Below, piece after piece: positions 1 through 9,523 of a stretch of 63,601 nucleotides of DNA; within the stretch, counting starts at the first letter, position 1; the number at the start of each line of letters is the position of its first letter. This DNA comes from Acidobacteriota bacterium (GTDB lineage Bacteria; Acidobacteriota; Vicinamibacteria; Vicinamibacterales; UBA2999). The notes below the pieces were generated by a model that was not told the origin of the DNA, made no database searches, and worked only from the letters and a program-made list of their open reading frames with translations. The stretch is taken from contig JACPCS010000076.1 of assembly GCA_016184455.1 (NCBI GenBank), positions 1 through 63,601 of the forward strand. Reading direction: 5' to 3'. The translations under genes were made by a program, and so were the position numbers.

Positions 1-149
1 ATCACGGCGACCCACTGGCCGGTGAGATCGACCGGCGCGGCCTGGCGAGGCGTGGCAGGAGGCGCGGCACCGCCGCGGCCTTGTGCACCCGCAGCCGCTG
101 CCATCGCCAGCAGACACGCGGCTATTAGCATCACTCGCATCGCTGTCAT
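1..149 (-). CDS. Secreted protein, N-terminal fragment (runs off the window)
   Basis: Only the first 49 codons are inside the window. The ATG at 149-147 overlaps the stop of the upstream metallo-beta-lactamase-fold gene (ATGA overlap), which suggests one minus-strand operon. The product begins with a signal peptide (MRVMLIAACLLAMAAAAGAQ) and a Gly/Ala/Pro-rich linker, then reads DLTGQWVAV. That resembles the DYTGTWVSVV start of the mature domain of the secreted protein at 28741, so it is probably a relative of that family. The function is unknown. The remainder of the gene lies left of position 1. Confidence 0.6.
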   Translation of the reverse strand, partial: MTAMRVMLIAACLLAMAAAAGAQGRGGAAPPATPRQAAPVDLTGQWVAV

Positions 150-1177
150 GACTTCGGCTGTCCGCTCTTGAGTCCGTTGTAGACCGCCTCGACGAACATG
201 TCTGTCGTCCACGGCCCCGACTCGCGTCCCCAGCGCGCGCGATAGCCGGCAGTCGGGTTCGCCTTCTTCACCTCGTCGAGCGTCATCCCCTTCTTCACCA
301 TGTCGGCCACGATGTCGCGGACGATCGTGAGCATGTCGCGGTACTCGACGAGCTCGGCGTAGTCGGCAATGCGTCCGTGCCCGGGGACGAGCAGCGTGCG
401 TCCCGGCTTGAGCACGTTCGGCATCGCGGGCACGGTCAGGTCGAGCAGCCGATTGAGCGCATCGAGCTCGCCCTGGATCGAGCCGCCGCGCGCGGCATCA
501 ATCACCGGGAAGTGCCGAAGATCCAGGATGTCGCCGGTCACGATCACGTCGGCGCGCCGGAAGTGGACGAGCACGTCGCCGTCGGAGTGCGCCCCGAGCT
601 GCCGGATGATCTGCACGGCATCGTCGTTGACGTAGATCGAGCGGAAGCGCGACGTGAACGTCTCGCTCGGCCACGCGTCGGAGTCGAGCGGCGGCGCACC
701 GCCCGGTGGGGTGCTGAGGCGCAGCAGCACGTTCTCGTGCGCGACGATGGCCGCCCGCTCCTCGTCGGTGAAGGTGTCCTCCATGATCGACCGTCCGGCG
801 CGGCCGAGCACGGCGTTGCCGCCGACGTGGTCAACGTCGGCGCTCGTGTTGATGATGTAGCGGATCGGTCGGGTGCTGAGACGCCGGACGGCATCGAGCA
901 CCTTCTCGGCCATCGGCGCGGTTCCGCTGTCGACCACGACAATCCCGTCCTCGCCGACGTGGGCGGTGACGTTGGCGCCGGCGCCGAAGATCGCGTAGAC
1001 GTTCGGCCGAATCTGAATCGTCTCGAACGGGACCTCCTCGTACGGACGCTGCTGCGCAAGGATGGTCCGGCTGAAGCCGGACGCCACGTACGGCAACGTA
1101 TCGAACGTGCCGAGCACGAGGACGAGGACAGCCGCCCACTGCGAAATCTTCCGCACTCGCGAGCTTCGCTGCTCCAT
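146..1177 (-). CDS. Metallo-beta-lactamase-fold protein with degenerate metal motif
   Basis: A secreted protein of about 343 residues with an N-terminal hydrophobic segment and an MBL-fold core. The usual HxHxDH motif is replaced by NTSADVDHVGGN, so both leading histidines are lost and only the Asp-His remains. Later motifs are kept: GAHSDGD, VTGDILD and VPGHGRIAD. The C-terminal third closely resembles the paralogue at 27159 (MTLDEVKKA, GPWTTDMFVEAVY). The start is uncertain: a Met at 1177 gives a conventional signal region, while a start at 1210 adds 11 residues. The N-terminal coding sequence contains a dispersed 29-bp repeat (1063-1091). It is probably a hydrolase or a non-catalytic binding relative; the substrate is unknown. 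Confidence 0.75.
   Translation of the reverse strand: MEQRSSRVRKISQWAAVLVLVLGTFDTLPYVASGFSRTILAQQRPYEEVPFETIQIRPNVYAIFGAGANVTAHVGEDGIVVVDSGTAPMAEKVLDAVRRLSTRPIRYIINTSADVDHVGGNAVLGRAGRSIMEDTFTDEERAAIVAHENVLLRLSTPPGGAPPLDSDAWPSETFTSRFRSIYVNDDAVQIIRQLGAHSDGDVLVHFRRADVIVTGDILDLRHFPVIDAARGGSIQGELDALNRLLDLTVPAMPNVLKPGRTLLVPGHGRIADYAELVEYRDMLTIVRDIVADMVKKGMTLDEVKKANPTAGYRARWGRESGPWTTDMFVEAVYNGLKSGQPKS
1063..1091. repeat. Dispersed 29-bp repeat, copy 1
   Basis: This 29-base stretch is identical, in reverse orientation, to 54452-54480 near the start of the yedE-like gene. Its core CCGGCTGAAGCCGG is an inverted repeat. Here it is translated within the signal region of the MBL-fold protein, on the minus strand, as YVASGFSRT. 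Confidence 0.85.
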
Positions 1178-1250
1178 CACGGGGAGGATATACCAGGTCC
1201 GTCGAACCATAGCGATCTATGCTACAGTCGCGCGGCGAAGGGAGTAGTTC

Positions 1251-1853
1251 ATGCAGGCACGATGGTTCGGCATCCTCCTGCCGCTCGTGTGCACCATGGT
1301 CGTTTCCGCGCAGCAGCAGGGCGCGCGGCCTCCGGAGCTGGCGAGACTGCGGCTCACGAGCACCGCGTTCCCGGATGGTGCGCCGCTTCCGATCCGGCAC
1401 AGCTGCTACGCCCAGGGCAACCGGTGGGCCTCTCCGCCGCTCCAGTGGACCAACGCGCCCAAGGAGACGGTGAGCTTCGTGCTCGCCGCGTACGGGCCCG
1501 ACAACCATCCCAAGGGCGGCATCGCCACCGAGTTCTTCTGGGTCCGGTGGAACATCCCGGCGTCGGCGACGCAGTTGCCCGAGGGCGTGCCCATCGGTGC
1601 CGAGCTGCCGGACGGCAGCCGTCAGGTCGTCGGGGGACGCGGCATGGTGGGCTACCGGCCGCCGTGCGCGCCGCCCGGCGCGGGCCCCTTGCACTATCAA
1701 TTCAAGCTGTACGCGCTCGACGCCAAACTGGATCTGCCGTCGAACGCTACGCGCGAAGCGGTCGAGAAAGCGATGGACGGTCACATTATTGGCACCAGCA
1801 CCTACTACACCTGGCTCGAGCGACGGCCCGAGGAGGGGTGGGCGCAGTTCTGA
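1251..1853 (+). CDS. YbhB/YbcL-type PEBP-family secreted protein
   Basis: A 200-residue protein with a signal peptide ([20 protein letters not shown]). The mature part has the phosphatidylethanolamine-binding protein signatures: SPPLQW near residue 62, a WVRWNIP segment, [10 protein letters not shown] and a LYALD segment near the C-terminus. Bacterial members (YbhB/YbcL) are of normal length here, about 150-180 residues after the signal. Their biochemical role is poorly defined; they bind small ligands or anionic groups. It is transcribed divergently from the MBL-fold gene, with 73 bases between them. The next gene follows after 15 bases, so the two are probably co-transcribed. Confidence 0.85.
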   Translation: MQARWFGILLPLVCTMVVSAQQQGARPPELARLRLTSTAFPDGAPLPIRHSCYAQGNRWASPPLQWTNAPKETVSFVLAAYGPDNHPKGGIATEFFWVRWNIPASATQLPEGVPIGAELPDGSRQVVGGRGMVGYRPPCAPPGAGPLHYQFKLYALDAKLDLPSNATREAVEKAMDGHIIGTSTYYTWLERRPEEGWAQF

Positions 1854-1868
1854 TTTCGGGGGGAGGTC

Positions 1869-2270
1869 ATGAAGCGGTATCTCGGTGCGGCGCTCGTCAT
1901 CCTACTGAGCGGGGTCACATCGGCCCTGGCTCACCATTCATTTGCGGCAACCTACGTCGAGAACGAGTCGGTCACGATCGAGGGGGAGATCGTGCAGTTC
2001 CTCCTGCGCAATCCGCATTCCTTCGTACACGTGATGGCGAAGGAAGCGGACGGGACGTCCGAGCGTTGGGTCGTCGAGTGGGGATCGCCCGCCCAGCTGG
2101 CGGCGGGCACAATCAAGGTGAGTCGCGACACGCTCAAGCCGGGCGATCACGTCATCATCACCGGCAATCCCGGGCGGAACACCGCGGATCGCCGCATACG
2201 GCTGCTCACATTCCGCCGGCCGAGCGACGGCTGGAGCTGGGGGGTGCTCCCGGAGGAGAAATTCAACTGA
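1869..2270 (+). CDS. DUF6152-type small secreted protein (His-His mature N-terminus)
   Basis: A 133-residue protein with a signal peptide ending in SALA, so the predicted mature chain begins His-His-Ser-Phe-Ala. Residues shared with four paralogues in this window (11325, 19383, 28273, 37770) are the two N-terminal histidines, a Gly near mature residue 18, a Pro-His at mature residues 28-29 and a terminal beta-rich region (HVIITGNP). It most resembles the 28273 copy, including the DGWSW motif near the C-terminus. I assign it to DUF6152 from the AHHSF signature. The function is unknown. The conserved N-terminal His plus the PH histidine could form a copper-type histidine brace (inference). Confidence 0.8.
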   Translation: MKRYLGAALVILLSGVTSALAHHSFAATYVENESVTIEGEIVQFLLRNPHSFVHVMAKEADGTSERWVVEWGSPAQLAAGTIKVSRDTLKPGDHVIITGNPGRNTADRRIRLLTFRRPSDGWSWGVLPEEKFN

Positions 2271-2280
2271 TCCGATCCGA

Positions 2281-2308
2281 TTGACACCGCCTGTCCGGCG
2301 GCTACACT
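2281..2308 (+). promoter_or_regulatory. Sigma70-type promoter upstream of TonB receptor gene
   Basis: TTGACA at 2281-2286 is a perfect -35 box. It is followed by a 16-base spacer, which itself contains an inverted repeat, and TACACT at 2303-2308 as a -10 box. Transcription would start near 2315 and give an 85-90 base leader before the ATG at 2404. This is the clearest housekeeping-type promoter I see in the window. Confidence 0.6.
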
Positions 2309-2403
2309 CTCGCGCATTCTCGGCGCGCCGTCCGCATCCACGCCTCCTCCGAACGGCACGTCTGGTGTGGGTTCGCTCACTCTTGACGATGAGGAGGCTT
2401 GGA

Positions 2404-5400
2404 ATGTACCGCGCGTTACGCACGTTCGTCGGCGTTCAGCTCGTCGTGCTCCTCGGCGCCGCCCCGGCATGGGCCCAGGCGACGGCGCAGATCAATGGCA
2501 CCGTGACCGATTCGAGCGGCGGCGTCCTGCCGGGCGCCACCGTCGTGGCCATCCAGACCGAGACCGGGTTCCGCCGCGAAACGACCACCAGTGGCACCGG
2601 CTCCTATGCTCTCTTAAACCTCCCCCTCGGCCCGTATCGGCTCGAGGTGTCGCTCTCGGGCTTCCGCAGCTACGTGCAGACCGGCATCGTGCTGCAGGTG
2701 AACAGCAACCCCGTGATTCCGGTGACGCTGCAGTTGGGCAGCCTCCAGGAAACGGTGTCGGTCGAAGCCGCGGCACCGCTCGTCGAGACACGCAATCCCG
2801 CCATCGGCTCGGTCGTCGACAACGAGCAGGTGGAGGCGCTGCCGCTCGAAGGGCGGAACCCGGTGCAGCTCATCACGCTGGCCGGGGCGGCAACCGAGGC
2901 CGGCATCCAGACGACGAGTCGCAGCATGACGACGAGCCGCGGGATCGCGATTACCGGGGGCCAGCCGTTCGCGGTGTCGTATCTGCTGGACGGGGCGATG
3001 CACAACAACGTGCTCGACGGCCTCAATCTGCCGCTGCCGTTTCCGGACGCGCTGCAGGAGTTCAGCGTGGAAACGAGCTCGCAGAACGCGCAGAACGGCC
3101 GGCAGGGGAGTGGCACCGTGAATGTGGTCACCAAGTCGGGCACGAACCTGCTGCACGGCGACCTGTTCGAGTTCGCGCGCCACCACCGGTTCAACGCGAC
3201 CAGCCCGTTTGCGGCGGTCGATCGGACCACCGGCAGGCGCCGCAGCGACGGCTTGGTGCGCAATCAGTACGGTGGCACGCTCGGTGGACCGATCGCGACT
3301 GACCGGCTCTTCTTCTTCGGCGCCATTCAGGACACACGCGCGACGCAGACCCCGGCCGACATCTTCACGTTGATTCCGAGCGCGGCGATGCTGCAAGGCG
3401 ATTTCACGCAGGTGGCCTCGGCCGCGTGCCGGGCGCAGGGGAACCTCACGCTTCCCGCGGCGCTCGGGTTCGTGAACAACCGGATCGATCCGGCGCTCCT
3501 CAGCCCGGCGGCCGTCAACATCTCCCGCCGGCTGCCGACGACGACCGACCCGTGCGGCCGCATCACGTATTCGCGCCAGACCAAGCCGCACGACGCCCAG
3601 GGCATTGCCCGCATCGACTGGCAGATCAGCCAGAGCCAGTCCCTGTTCGGGCGCTACATGCGGACGACGACGTTCTGGGAGCCGGCGCTCAACAACAGCC
3701 CGGACAACATCCTGGTGGCCGGGACGTCGGGCGCGGGCGGACGCGACAACATCTCGCAGTCGCTGGCGGTCGGCTACACGCAGGTGTTGTCGAGCACGAT
3801 GGTCAACAACGTCCGTTTCGTGGCCAACCGGACCAACGTCCACCGGACGAACGCGGACATGTTCGATCCGCGGGAGGCGGGCATCAACATCTACACGTAC
3901 GTACCGAAGTACACCGTCATCAGCACCACGGGAGCGTTCGGTCTCAACTTCGGGACGGAAACCGACTCCTGGTACCGTCCCAATACATACGGCTTTTCCG
4001 ACGATCTCACCCTTGTGCGCGGCAATCACCAGTGGGGTGTCGGCGTATCGGTCGGGTTGAACGACTGGAAGACCCACATGAACATCCGGTCGACCGGCAC
4101 CTTCAACTTCAACGGCAACCAGACGGGGCTGCCGCTGGCCGACTTCCTGCTCGGCCGGGTGTTCGAGTTCCGCCAGGCGCCGCCGTTCGAGGTCGACATC
4201 AAGCAGAAGTACTTCGGCCTCTACGGCCAGGACACCTGGAAGCTGTCGTCCAACGTCACGCTCAACTACGGGGTGCGGTGGGAGCCCTGGTTCCCGCAGC
4301 AGCACCAGAAGGGCCAGACCTACAACTTCGACATCAACCGGCTCCGGTCGGGGGAGCGCAGCACCGTGTATCCCATCGCGCCGTCCGGCCTGGCGTATCC
4401 GGGCGACCCGGGATTCCCGAGCAAGGCCGGTATGTACCCGGAGTGGGCGAACCTCCAGCCGCGCGTCGGTCTCGCCTGGGATCCATTCGGCGATGGGCGG
4501 ACGTCGGTGCGCGCCGGGTACGGCATGAACAGCAACTTCATCTCCGGCGAGTTCTACTTCGACGCGGCCAATGCGCCGCCGTTCGGCCTGGAGCAGCGTC
4601 TGATCAACCCGGGCCCGTATTCGCTGGACGACCCGTGGCGCGCGGCGGGCCGCGTCAATCCCTTCCCGTTCGCGCCGGGATCGTTGTCCGAGTTCCCCGC
4701 GTACGCGCTCCTCATCTCCGTGCCGTATGACCTGGATACGACCCGCGTGCACAGCTGGAACGTCGGCATCCAGCGGCAGATCGGCGACACCCTCGGTGTC
4801 TCGGCCAGCTATCTCGGCAACTACCTGGCGAACGTCTGGGGCGAGGTGACGGGCAACCCGGGTATCCTTCCGGCCGGTCTGGCCTCGCCGACCTCGCCCT
4901 GCACGCTGCGCAACCCGGCCTCGCCGACCGGGACGACGACCTACCCGAACTGCTCGGCGGCACCGACGGACGTGCGCCGCGAGCTGACACAGGCGAATCC
5001 GGCCGTCGGCCGGTACATCGGCTACCTCGACTGGATCACCGACAAGGGCTGGCAGCGGTACCACGGCCTGCTCCTGTCGTTCCAGCGCCGCTCGGTCAGC
5101 GGCATCAGCGCCAACGCCAACTACACCTGGTCGACCTGCCGGGGCCTCATCAACCAGGGTGGCACACCGCTCAACGTCGGCACCGGCTACATGCTCCCGG
5201 TGTCGCTCATCAACCCACCGGCGAACATCGATGGGATTCTCGAGACCGACGAGGGACCGTGCAGCGACTCGCCGACGCACGTCTTCAACCTGACCGCCAG
5301 CGTGGAAACGCCGCAGTTCGCCAATGCGGCGGCGCGGGCGATCGCGTCGGGGTGGCGGCTGTCGGGCATCTTCCGGGCCTACTCCGGCCTTGCGCTGAGC

Positions 5401-5811
5401 GTCATGGCCGGCAGCGATCGCGCGCTGAGCGGCATGCAGTACGAGCGTGCCACTCAGGTTGGCGACAATCCGTACGGCGCGAAGACCAAGAACAACTGGT
5501 TCAATGCCCAGGCGTTCGCGCAGCCGCCGCTCGGCACCTACGGCACCTCGGAGCGGAACGGTTACAGGGGTATGGGTACTCGAGTCGTCGATCTGGCGCT
5601 GGTGCGCTCGTTCCGGTTTCAGGCAACGCACCGCCTGGAGGCGCGCGTCGAGGCGTTCAACGCGTTCAACGGGTTCAGGCCGGGGCCGATCGACAACAAC
5701 CCGAACAACAACCAGGCGCCCGTCCTGAATCTGGCGAACCCGAACTTCGGGCGCTACCTGGTGGCGGGCGACCCGCGCATCATGCAGTTCGCGCTGAAGT
5801 ACTCGTTCTGA
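2404..5811 (+). CDS. TonB-dependent receptor, Oar-like (paralogue A)
   Basis: A 1135-residue outer-membrane receptor. The start is the ATG at 2404, preceded by GAGGAGG; an upstream in-frame extension lacks such a site. Residues 1-24 form a signal peptide ending in AWA. A carboxypeptidase-like regulatory domain (NGTVTDSSGGVLPGATV onward) covers about residues 27-110, a plug domain with YLLDGAMHNNVLDGL follows, and a long beta-barrel ends in Phe (ALKYSF), the usual barrel-assembly signal. Receptors of this class import large substrates using TonB energy. The gene is very similar to those at 12526 and 15962, so the three are recent paralogues. The ligand is unknown. Confidence 0.92.
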   Translation: MYRALRTFVGVQLVVLLGAAPAWAQATAQINGTVTDSSGGVLPGATVVAIQTETGFRRETTTSGTGSYALLNLPLGPYRLEVSLSGFRSYVQTGIVLQVNSNPVIPVTLQLGSLQETVSVEAAAPLVETRNPAIGSVVDNEQVEALPLEGRNPVQLITLAGAATEAGIQTTSRSMTTSRGIAITGGQPFAVSYLLDGAMHNNVLDGLNLPLPFPDALQEFSVETSSQNAQNGRQGSGTVNVVTKSGTNLLHGDLFEFARHHRFNATSPFAAVDRTTGRRRSDGLVRNQYGGTLGGPIATDRLFFFGAIQDTRATQTPADIFTLIPSAAMLQGDFTQVASAACRAQGNLTLPAALGFVNNRIDPALLSPAAVNISRRLPTTTDPCGRITYSRQTKPHDAQGIARIDWQISQSQSLFGRYMRTTTFWEPALNNSPDNILVAGTSGAGGRDNISQSLAVGYTQVLSSTMVNNVRFVANRTNVHRTNADMFDPREAGINIYTYVPKYTVISTTGAFGLNFGTETDSWYRPNTYGFSDDLTLVRGNHQWGVGVSVGLNDWKTHMNIRSTGTFNFNGNQTGLPLADFLLGRVFEFRQAPPFEVDIKQKYFGLYGQDTWKLSSNVTLNYGVRWEPWFPQQHQKGQTYNFDINRLRSGERSTVYPIAPSGLAYPGDPGFPSKAGMYPEWANLQPRVGLAWDPFGDGRTSVRAGYGMNSNFISGEFYFDAANAPPFGLEQRLINPGPYSLDDPWRAAGRVNPFPFAPGSLSEFPAYALLISVPYDLDTTRVHSWNVGIQRQIGDTLGVSASYLGNYLANVWGEVTGNPGILPAGLASPTSPCTLRNPASPTGTTTYPNCSAAPTDVRRELTQANPAVGRYIGYLDWITDKGWQRYHGLLLSFQRRSVSGISANANYTWSTCRGLINQGGTPLNVGTGYMLPVSLINPPANIDGILETDEGPCSDSPTHVFNLTASVETPQFANAAARAIASGWRLSGIFRAYSGLALSVMAGSDRALSGMQYERATQVGDNPYGAKTKNNWFNAQAFAQPPLGTYGTSERNGYRGMGTRVVDLALVRSFRFQATHRLEARVEAFNAFNGFRPGPIDNNPNNNQAPVLNLANPNFGRYLVAGDPRIMQFALKYSF

Positions 5812-5832
5812 GGCGCCGACAGGAGAGTTGCG

Positions 5833-6480
5833 ATGGCCAGGAGGACAGGCAGTCGCGCGCTGGTCGTGGGGATCGTGACAGTGACGTTCAGCCTGGGGTT
5901 GTCCGTGCTCGGTCAGGGCGGCCGCGGCGAGGGAGGCCAGGGCGGTCGGGGGGCCCGGGCGAATCTGCCCGAGGCGCCGCCGATCGGGTTCTTCGGCAGC
6001 TACCGGGTGGCCGGCGACAAGATGGATCCGTCGAAGCTGCCGATCATCGGCGCCTGGCGGATCGATTTCGACCGGTCGGATCCGAGCATGCGGGCGCAAG
6101 GACGCTTCAAGGAGACCGGGACCACCATCTACACGGCCGCGAACGGCGGCATCAAGACGGAGACGTTCCTCTTCTACCCGCCGAAGGACGACAGCTACAA
6201 GACGGTCTTCACCGACGACGGGCGGGAATACTGGTTCAAGCTCGATGGCAGGAACGTCTACGAGAATCCGCAGGGGCCGAACGGCCTGGGTCAGACGGTG
6301 GGCATGTGGCTCATCGATCGCCATACCATTCTTCGCGAGCGCATGACCAAGGGGGTGATCGACGAGCGCGTCCTCTATCGGGTGTCTCCGGATGGCAAGA
6401 CGCTGGTCTGGACGAATTTCAACGCCGACCGGGACAGCGGTCACATGGTCTGGAATCGCATCGAGCTGCCCAGGCGATAG
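5833..6480 (+). CDS. Secreted hypothetical protein, 215 residues
   Basis: This follows the receptor by 21 bases, with AGGAGAG ahead of the ATG. It has a signal peptide and a Gly/Arg-rich linker (GGRGEGGQGGRG) near residues 30-42. The mature domain has GAWRIDFDRSDPSMR and several lipocalin-like beta-strand patterns (TIYTAANGG, TLVWTNFNAD). The 'G(A/T)W+ID' opening is common to secreted acidobacterial proteins that measure out a beta-barrel. I cannot assign a family firmly. Its position directly downstream suggests it works with receptor A. Confidence 0.65.
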   Translation: MARRTGSRALVVGIVTVTFSLGLSVLGQGGRGEGGQGGRGARANLPEAPPIGFFGSYRVAGDKMDPSKLPIIGAWRIDFDRSDPSMRAQGRFKETGTTIYTAANGGIKTETFLFYPPKDDSYKTVFTDDGREYWFKLDGRNVYENPQGPNGLGQTVGMWLIDRHTILRERMTKGVIDERVLYRVSPDGKTLVWTNFNADRDSGHMVWNRIELPRR

Positions 6481-6507
6481 TCCTACACGTCGAGAACGGG
6501 GGCCATC

Positions 6508-9500
6508 ATGCGCCGGATTACGATATTCGCGGTCGTTCTTCTCCCTCTGATCCTCCTGCCGGCCGCGGCGTACGCTCAGGCGTCGATCGCCGGCCAGGTG
6601 CGCGACGCGTCGGGGGCCGTGCTGCCCGGGGTCACCGTCGAGGCGTCGAGCCCCGCGCTGATTGAAAAGGTGCGGTCGGTGGTCACCGACGGCACGGGTC
6701 AATACCGCATCGAGATTCTGCCGCCCGGGACCTACGTTGTCACGTTCGCGTTGGCCGGGTTCAGCACCGTGAAACGTGAGGGCGTGCAGCTGACCGGAAC
6801 GTTCACGGCCACGATCGACGCCGAGCTGCGGGTGGGCGCGGTCGAGGAAACCATCACCGTCACCGGCGAGAGCCCGATCGTGGACGTGCAGAGCGCCACG
6901 CGCCAGCGCGTCATCGATCGCGAGCTCATTGATGTTCTGCCGACGGGCCGGTCGCCCTTCGCGCAGATCGCCCTCATCCCGGGCGTGACGGTGAACGCGG
7001 CCAATCAGGACGTGGGCGGGGCCACGCAGCTCTCCGGCGCCATCACCATGCAGGTTCACGGCACGACGGCACAGTCTCAGCTGCTCATGGAGAACGGCCT
7101 GTCGACGGCAGCGCTGATCTCGCCGGCCAACTCCCAAATCACGTTCAACATGGCGGCATCGCAGGAGATCGCGGTCGACTATTCGGGCACCGGCGCCGAC
7201 ACCAACGCCAACGGCGTGAAGGTGAACGTGATCCCCCGCGAAGGAGGGAACACCTTCAACGGCGTCCTGTTCGTGAACGGGACCACGGAAGGGCTCGGAG
7301 GCAGCAACTTCACCCCCCGGCTGAAGAATGCCGGGCTGCGGACTCCCAACGCGATTCGCCGGATGTACGACGTCAATCCGGGGTTCGGCGGACCGCTCCG
7401 GCGCGACAGGATCTGGTTCTACGTGTCGGCCCGGCGTGCCGTCTCGTCCAGGTGGATGTCGGACGTGTTCTACGACAGGAACTTCAACAACCCGAACGTC
7501 TGGAGCTACGAGCCCGATCTCAACCGGCCGGTGTCCAACGACTCCGACGTCAACGACGGCCGGCTCCGTCTGACGGTGCAGACTGCACCACGGGTCAAGG
7601 TGGGCCTCCTCTATGTCCAGCAAACCGCCCGCAACTGGCCGTCGGTGCTCGATACGACCGGGTCCCCGGGCAGCACGCTGCTTGCGGCCGAAGCAGGGCC
7701 CTACCACTACTTTCCCGCGGAACGGCAGGTGACGGCGGACATCACCTCGCCCTTGACGAATCGACTCTTGATCGATGGTGCCGTCAAGGGCACGTACGAG
7801 CGCGCAATCCGCGATCCGATTCCCGGGCTGAATCCGGCGATGATCAACGTCACGGAGCAATCAACCGGTCGTCAGTACCGCGCCCGCCAGTTCTTCATCA
7901 ACCGGTCGAGCACCGTCTTCTTCTACCGGGCGGCCGTCTCGTACATCACCGGCGCGCACGCGTTCAAGGTCGGCGTTGACGATGTGTTGGGCCACACCAG
8001 CGAGCGCGACTGGGACCTCAACCCGGTGAGCTACCGCTTCAACAACGGCCTGCCCAACCAGATCACGATGCGCGCCTACCCGATCGACTTCGTGAGCGAT
8101 GTGAACCACCAGTTCGGGGCGTACGTCCAGGACCGATGGACGATCGACCGGCTGACCGTCAACGCCGGAGTGCGATTCGACTGGTTCAAGAACAGCTTCC
8201 CGGCCCAGACGATCGGACCCGCGCCGCTCGCCCCGGCCAGGAACTTCCGGTTCGAGGACACCGAGGGGCTCAACCTCAAGGATCTCGACCCGAAGCTGAG
8301 CGCGGTGTACGACCTCGCGGGTGACGGGAAGACCGCGCTGAAGGTGAGTCTCAACCGGTATGTCGAGCAATATACGGTCGGCGGTCTGGCCGGACAGCGC
8401 AATCCGGTCATCCGGCTGGCCAACACGACCACGCGCTCCTGGAACGACGCCAACCGCAACTACGTGCCCGATTGCGATCTGGTCGTGCTGACCGCCAACG
8501 GCGAATGCGGCGCCGTGGCGAATTCCCGGTTCGGGACCGCGGCCCCGCAGGCAAACCTGGATCCGGACATCCTGGAGGGATGGGGCAGGCGGATCTACAA
8601 TTGGGAATTCACCGCAGGCGTGCAGCGCGAAATCGTCACGGGCCTCTCCGCCGATCTCACGTACTTCCGCCGCACGTACGGCAATCTCATCATCACCGAC
8701 AACCGGGCGGTGACCGCGGCCGACTTCGCGCAGTTCAGCATCACCGCCCCGGTGGACCCCCGCCTGCCCAAGGGAGGCGGCTACGCGATCTCCGGGCTCT
8801 ACGACGTCAATCCCGCCAAGTTCGGGCAGACCGACAACATCCTGACGTTTGCGAAGAACTTCGGGAAAGAGGTGCAGATGTGGAACGGGGTGGGGGTGAC
8901 GGTCAGCGCCCGCATGCCGCAGGGGATTATCGTGCAGGGTGGACTCGATACGGGCACCATCACGCAGGACGTCTGCGAGATTCGAGCGAAGGTGCCGGAA
9001 TATACCGCCGCTGATCCGTACTCGGCTCCGGTCACGGCGGCGGGTACAATCACCTCTCCGATGCTGCTGGCCGGTCCCACGGCCTGGCACTGCCACACCG
9101 AGAGGCGCCAGACGCAGGTCAAGCTCCTTGGGTCCTATACCGTTCCGAAGATCGAGCTGCAGATCAGTTCGGCCTTCCAGAGCATTCCGGGCCCGGAGAT
9201 TGCCGCCCATTTCACGGCCACCAACGCGATCATCGCGCCGTCGCTCGGACGGAACCTGTCCGGTAACGCGGCGAACGTCTCGGTCAACCTGGTCGAGCCC
9301 GGCACGATGTATGGCGAGCGGCTCAATCAGCTGGATATCCGCTTTGCGCGGGCCGTGCGTGTCGGTCGCACGAAGACCACGCTGCAACTGGACCTCTACA
9401 ATGCGCTGAACGTGGACGCGGTGACAGGCGTCAACAACGCCTACGCGTCGTGGCTGCGGCCGCAGGCGGTCATCCTGGGCCGTTTCGCCAAGCTGGGGAT

Positions 9501-9516
9501 GCAGCTCGATTTCTGA
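6508..9516 (+). CDS. TonB-dependent receptor, Oar-like (second subfamily)
   Basis: A 1002-residue outer-membrane receptor. The signal peptide ends near residue 24 (AAAYAQ). A carboxypeptidase-like domain follows (GQVRDASGAVLPGVTVEA), then a plug region and a barrel ending in MQLDF. It belongs to a different subfamily from the 2404/12526/15962 group and resembles the one at 38375: both have 'ASSPALIEKVR' or a close match, 'GAVEETITVTGE' and 'YVPDCDL/LIPDCDL'. Spacing to the preceding hypothetical gene is 27 bases and to the next gene 7 bases, consistent with one operon. Confidence 0.92.
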   Translation: MRRITIFAVVLLPLILLPAAAYAQASIAGQVRDASGAVLPGVTVEASSPALIEKVRSVVTDGTGQYRIEILPPGTYVVTFALAGFSTVKREGVQLTGTFTATIDAELRVGAVEETITVTGESPIVDVQSATRQRVIDRELIDVLPTGRSPFAQIALIPGVTVNAANQDVGGATQLSGAITMQVHGTTAQSQLLMENGLSTAALISPANSQITFNMAASQEIAVDYSGTGADTNANGVKVNVIPREGGNTFNGVLFVNGTTEGLGGSNFTPRLKNAGLRTPNAIRRMYDVNPGFGGPLRRDRIWFYVSARRAVSSRWMSDVFYDRNFNNPNVWSYEPDLNRPVSNDSDVNDGRLRLTVQTAPRVKVGLLYVQQTARNWPSVLDTTGSPGSTLLAAEAGPYHYFPAERQVTADITSPLTNRLLIDGAVKGTYERAIRDPIPGLNPAMINVTEQSTGRQYRARQFFINRSSTVFFYRAAVSYITGAHAFKVGVDDVLGHTSERDWDLNPVSYRFNNGLPNQITMRAYPIDFVSDVNHQFGAYVQDRWTIDRLTVNAGVRFDWFKNSFPAQTIGPAPLAPARNFRFEDTEGLNLKDLDPKLSAVYDLAGDGKTALKVSLNRYVEQYTVGGLAGQRNPVIRLANTTTRSWNDANRNYVPDCDLVVLTANGECGAVANSRFGTAAPQANLDPDILEGWGRRIYNWEFTAGVQREIVTGLSADLTYFRRTYGNLIITDNRAVTAADFAQFSITAPVDPRLPKGGGYAISGLYDVNPAKFGQTDNILTFAKNFGKEVQMWNGVGVTVSARMPQGIIVQGGLDTGTITQDVCEIRAKVPEYTAADPYSAPVTAAGTITSPMLLAGPTAWHCHTERRQTQVKLLGSYTVPKIELQISSAFQSIPGPEIAAHFTATNAIIAPSLGRNLSGNAANVSVNLVEPGTMYGERLNQLDIRFARAVRVGRTKTTLQLDLYNALNVDAVTGVNNAYASWLRPQAVILGRFAKLGMQLDF

Positions 9517-9523
9517 TGTAACA

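Noticed and set aside
2614..7860. Very long minus-strand open frame (1748 codons) opposite the TonB receptor genes
   Set aside because: High GC makes antisense frames stay open. The sequence is Arg/Val/Asp-rich without any domain, and the plus strand holds clear receptor genes.
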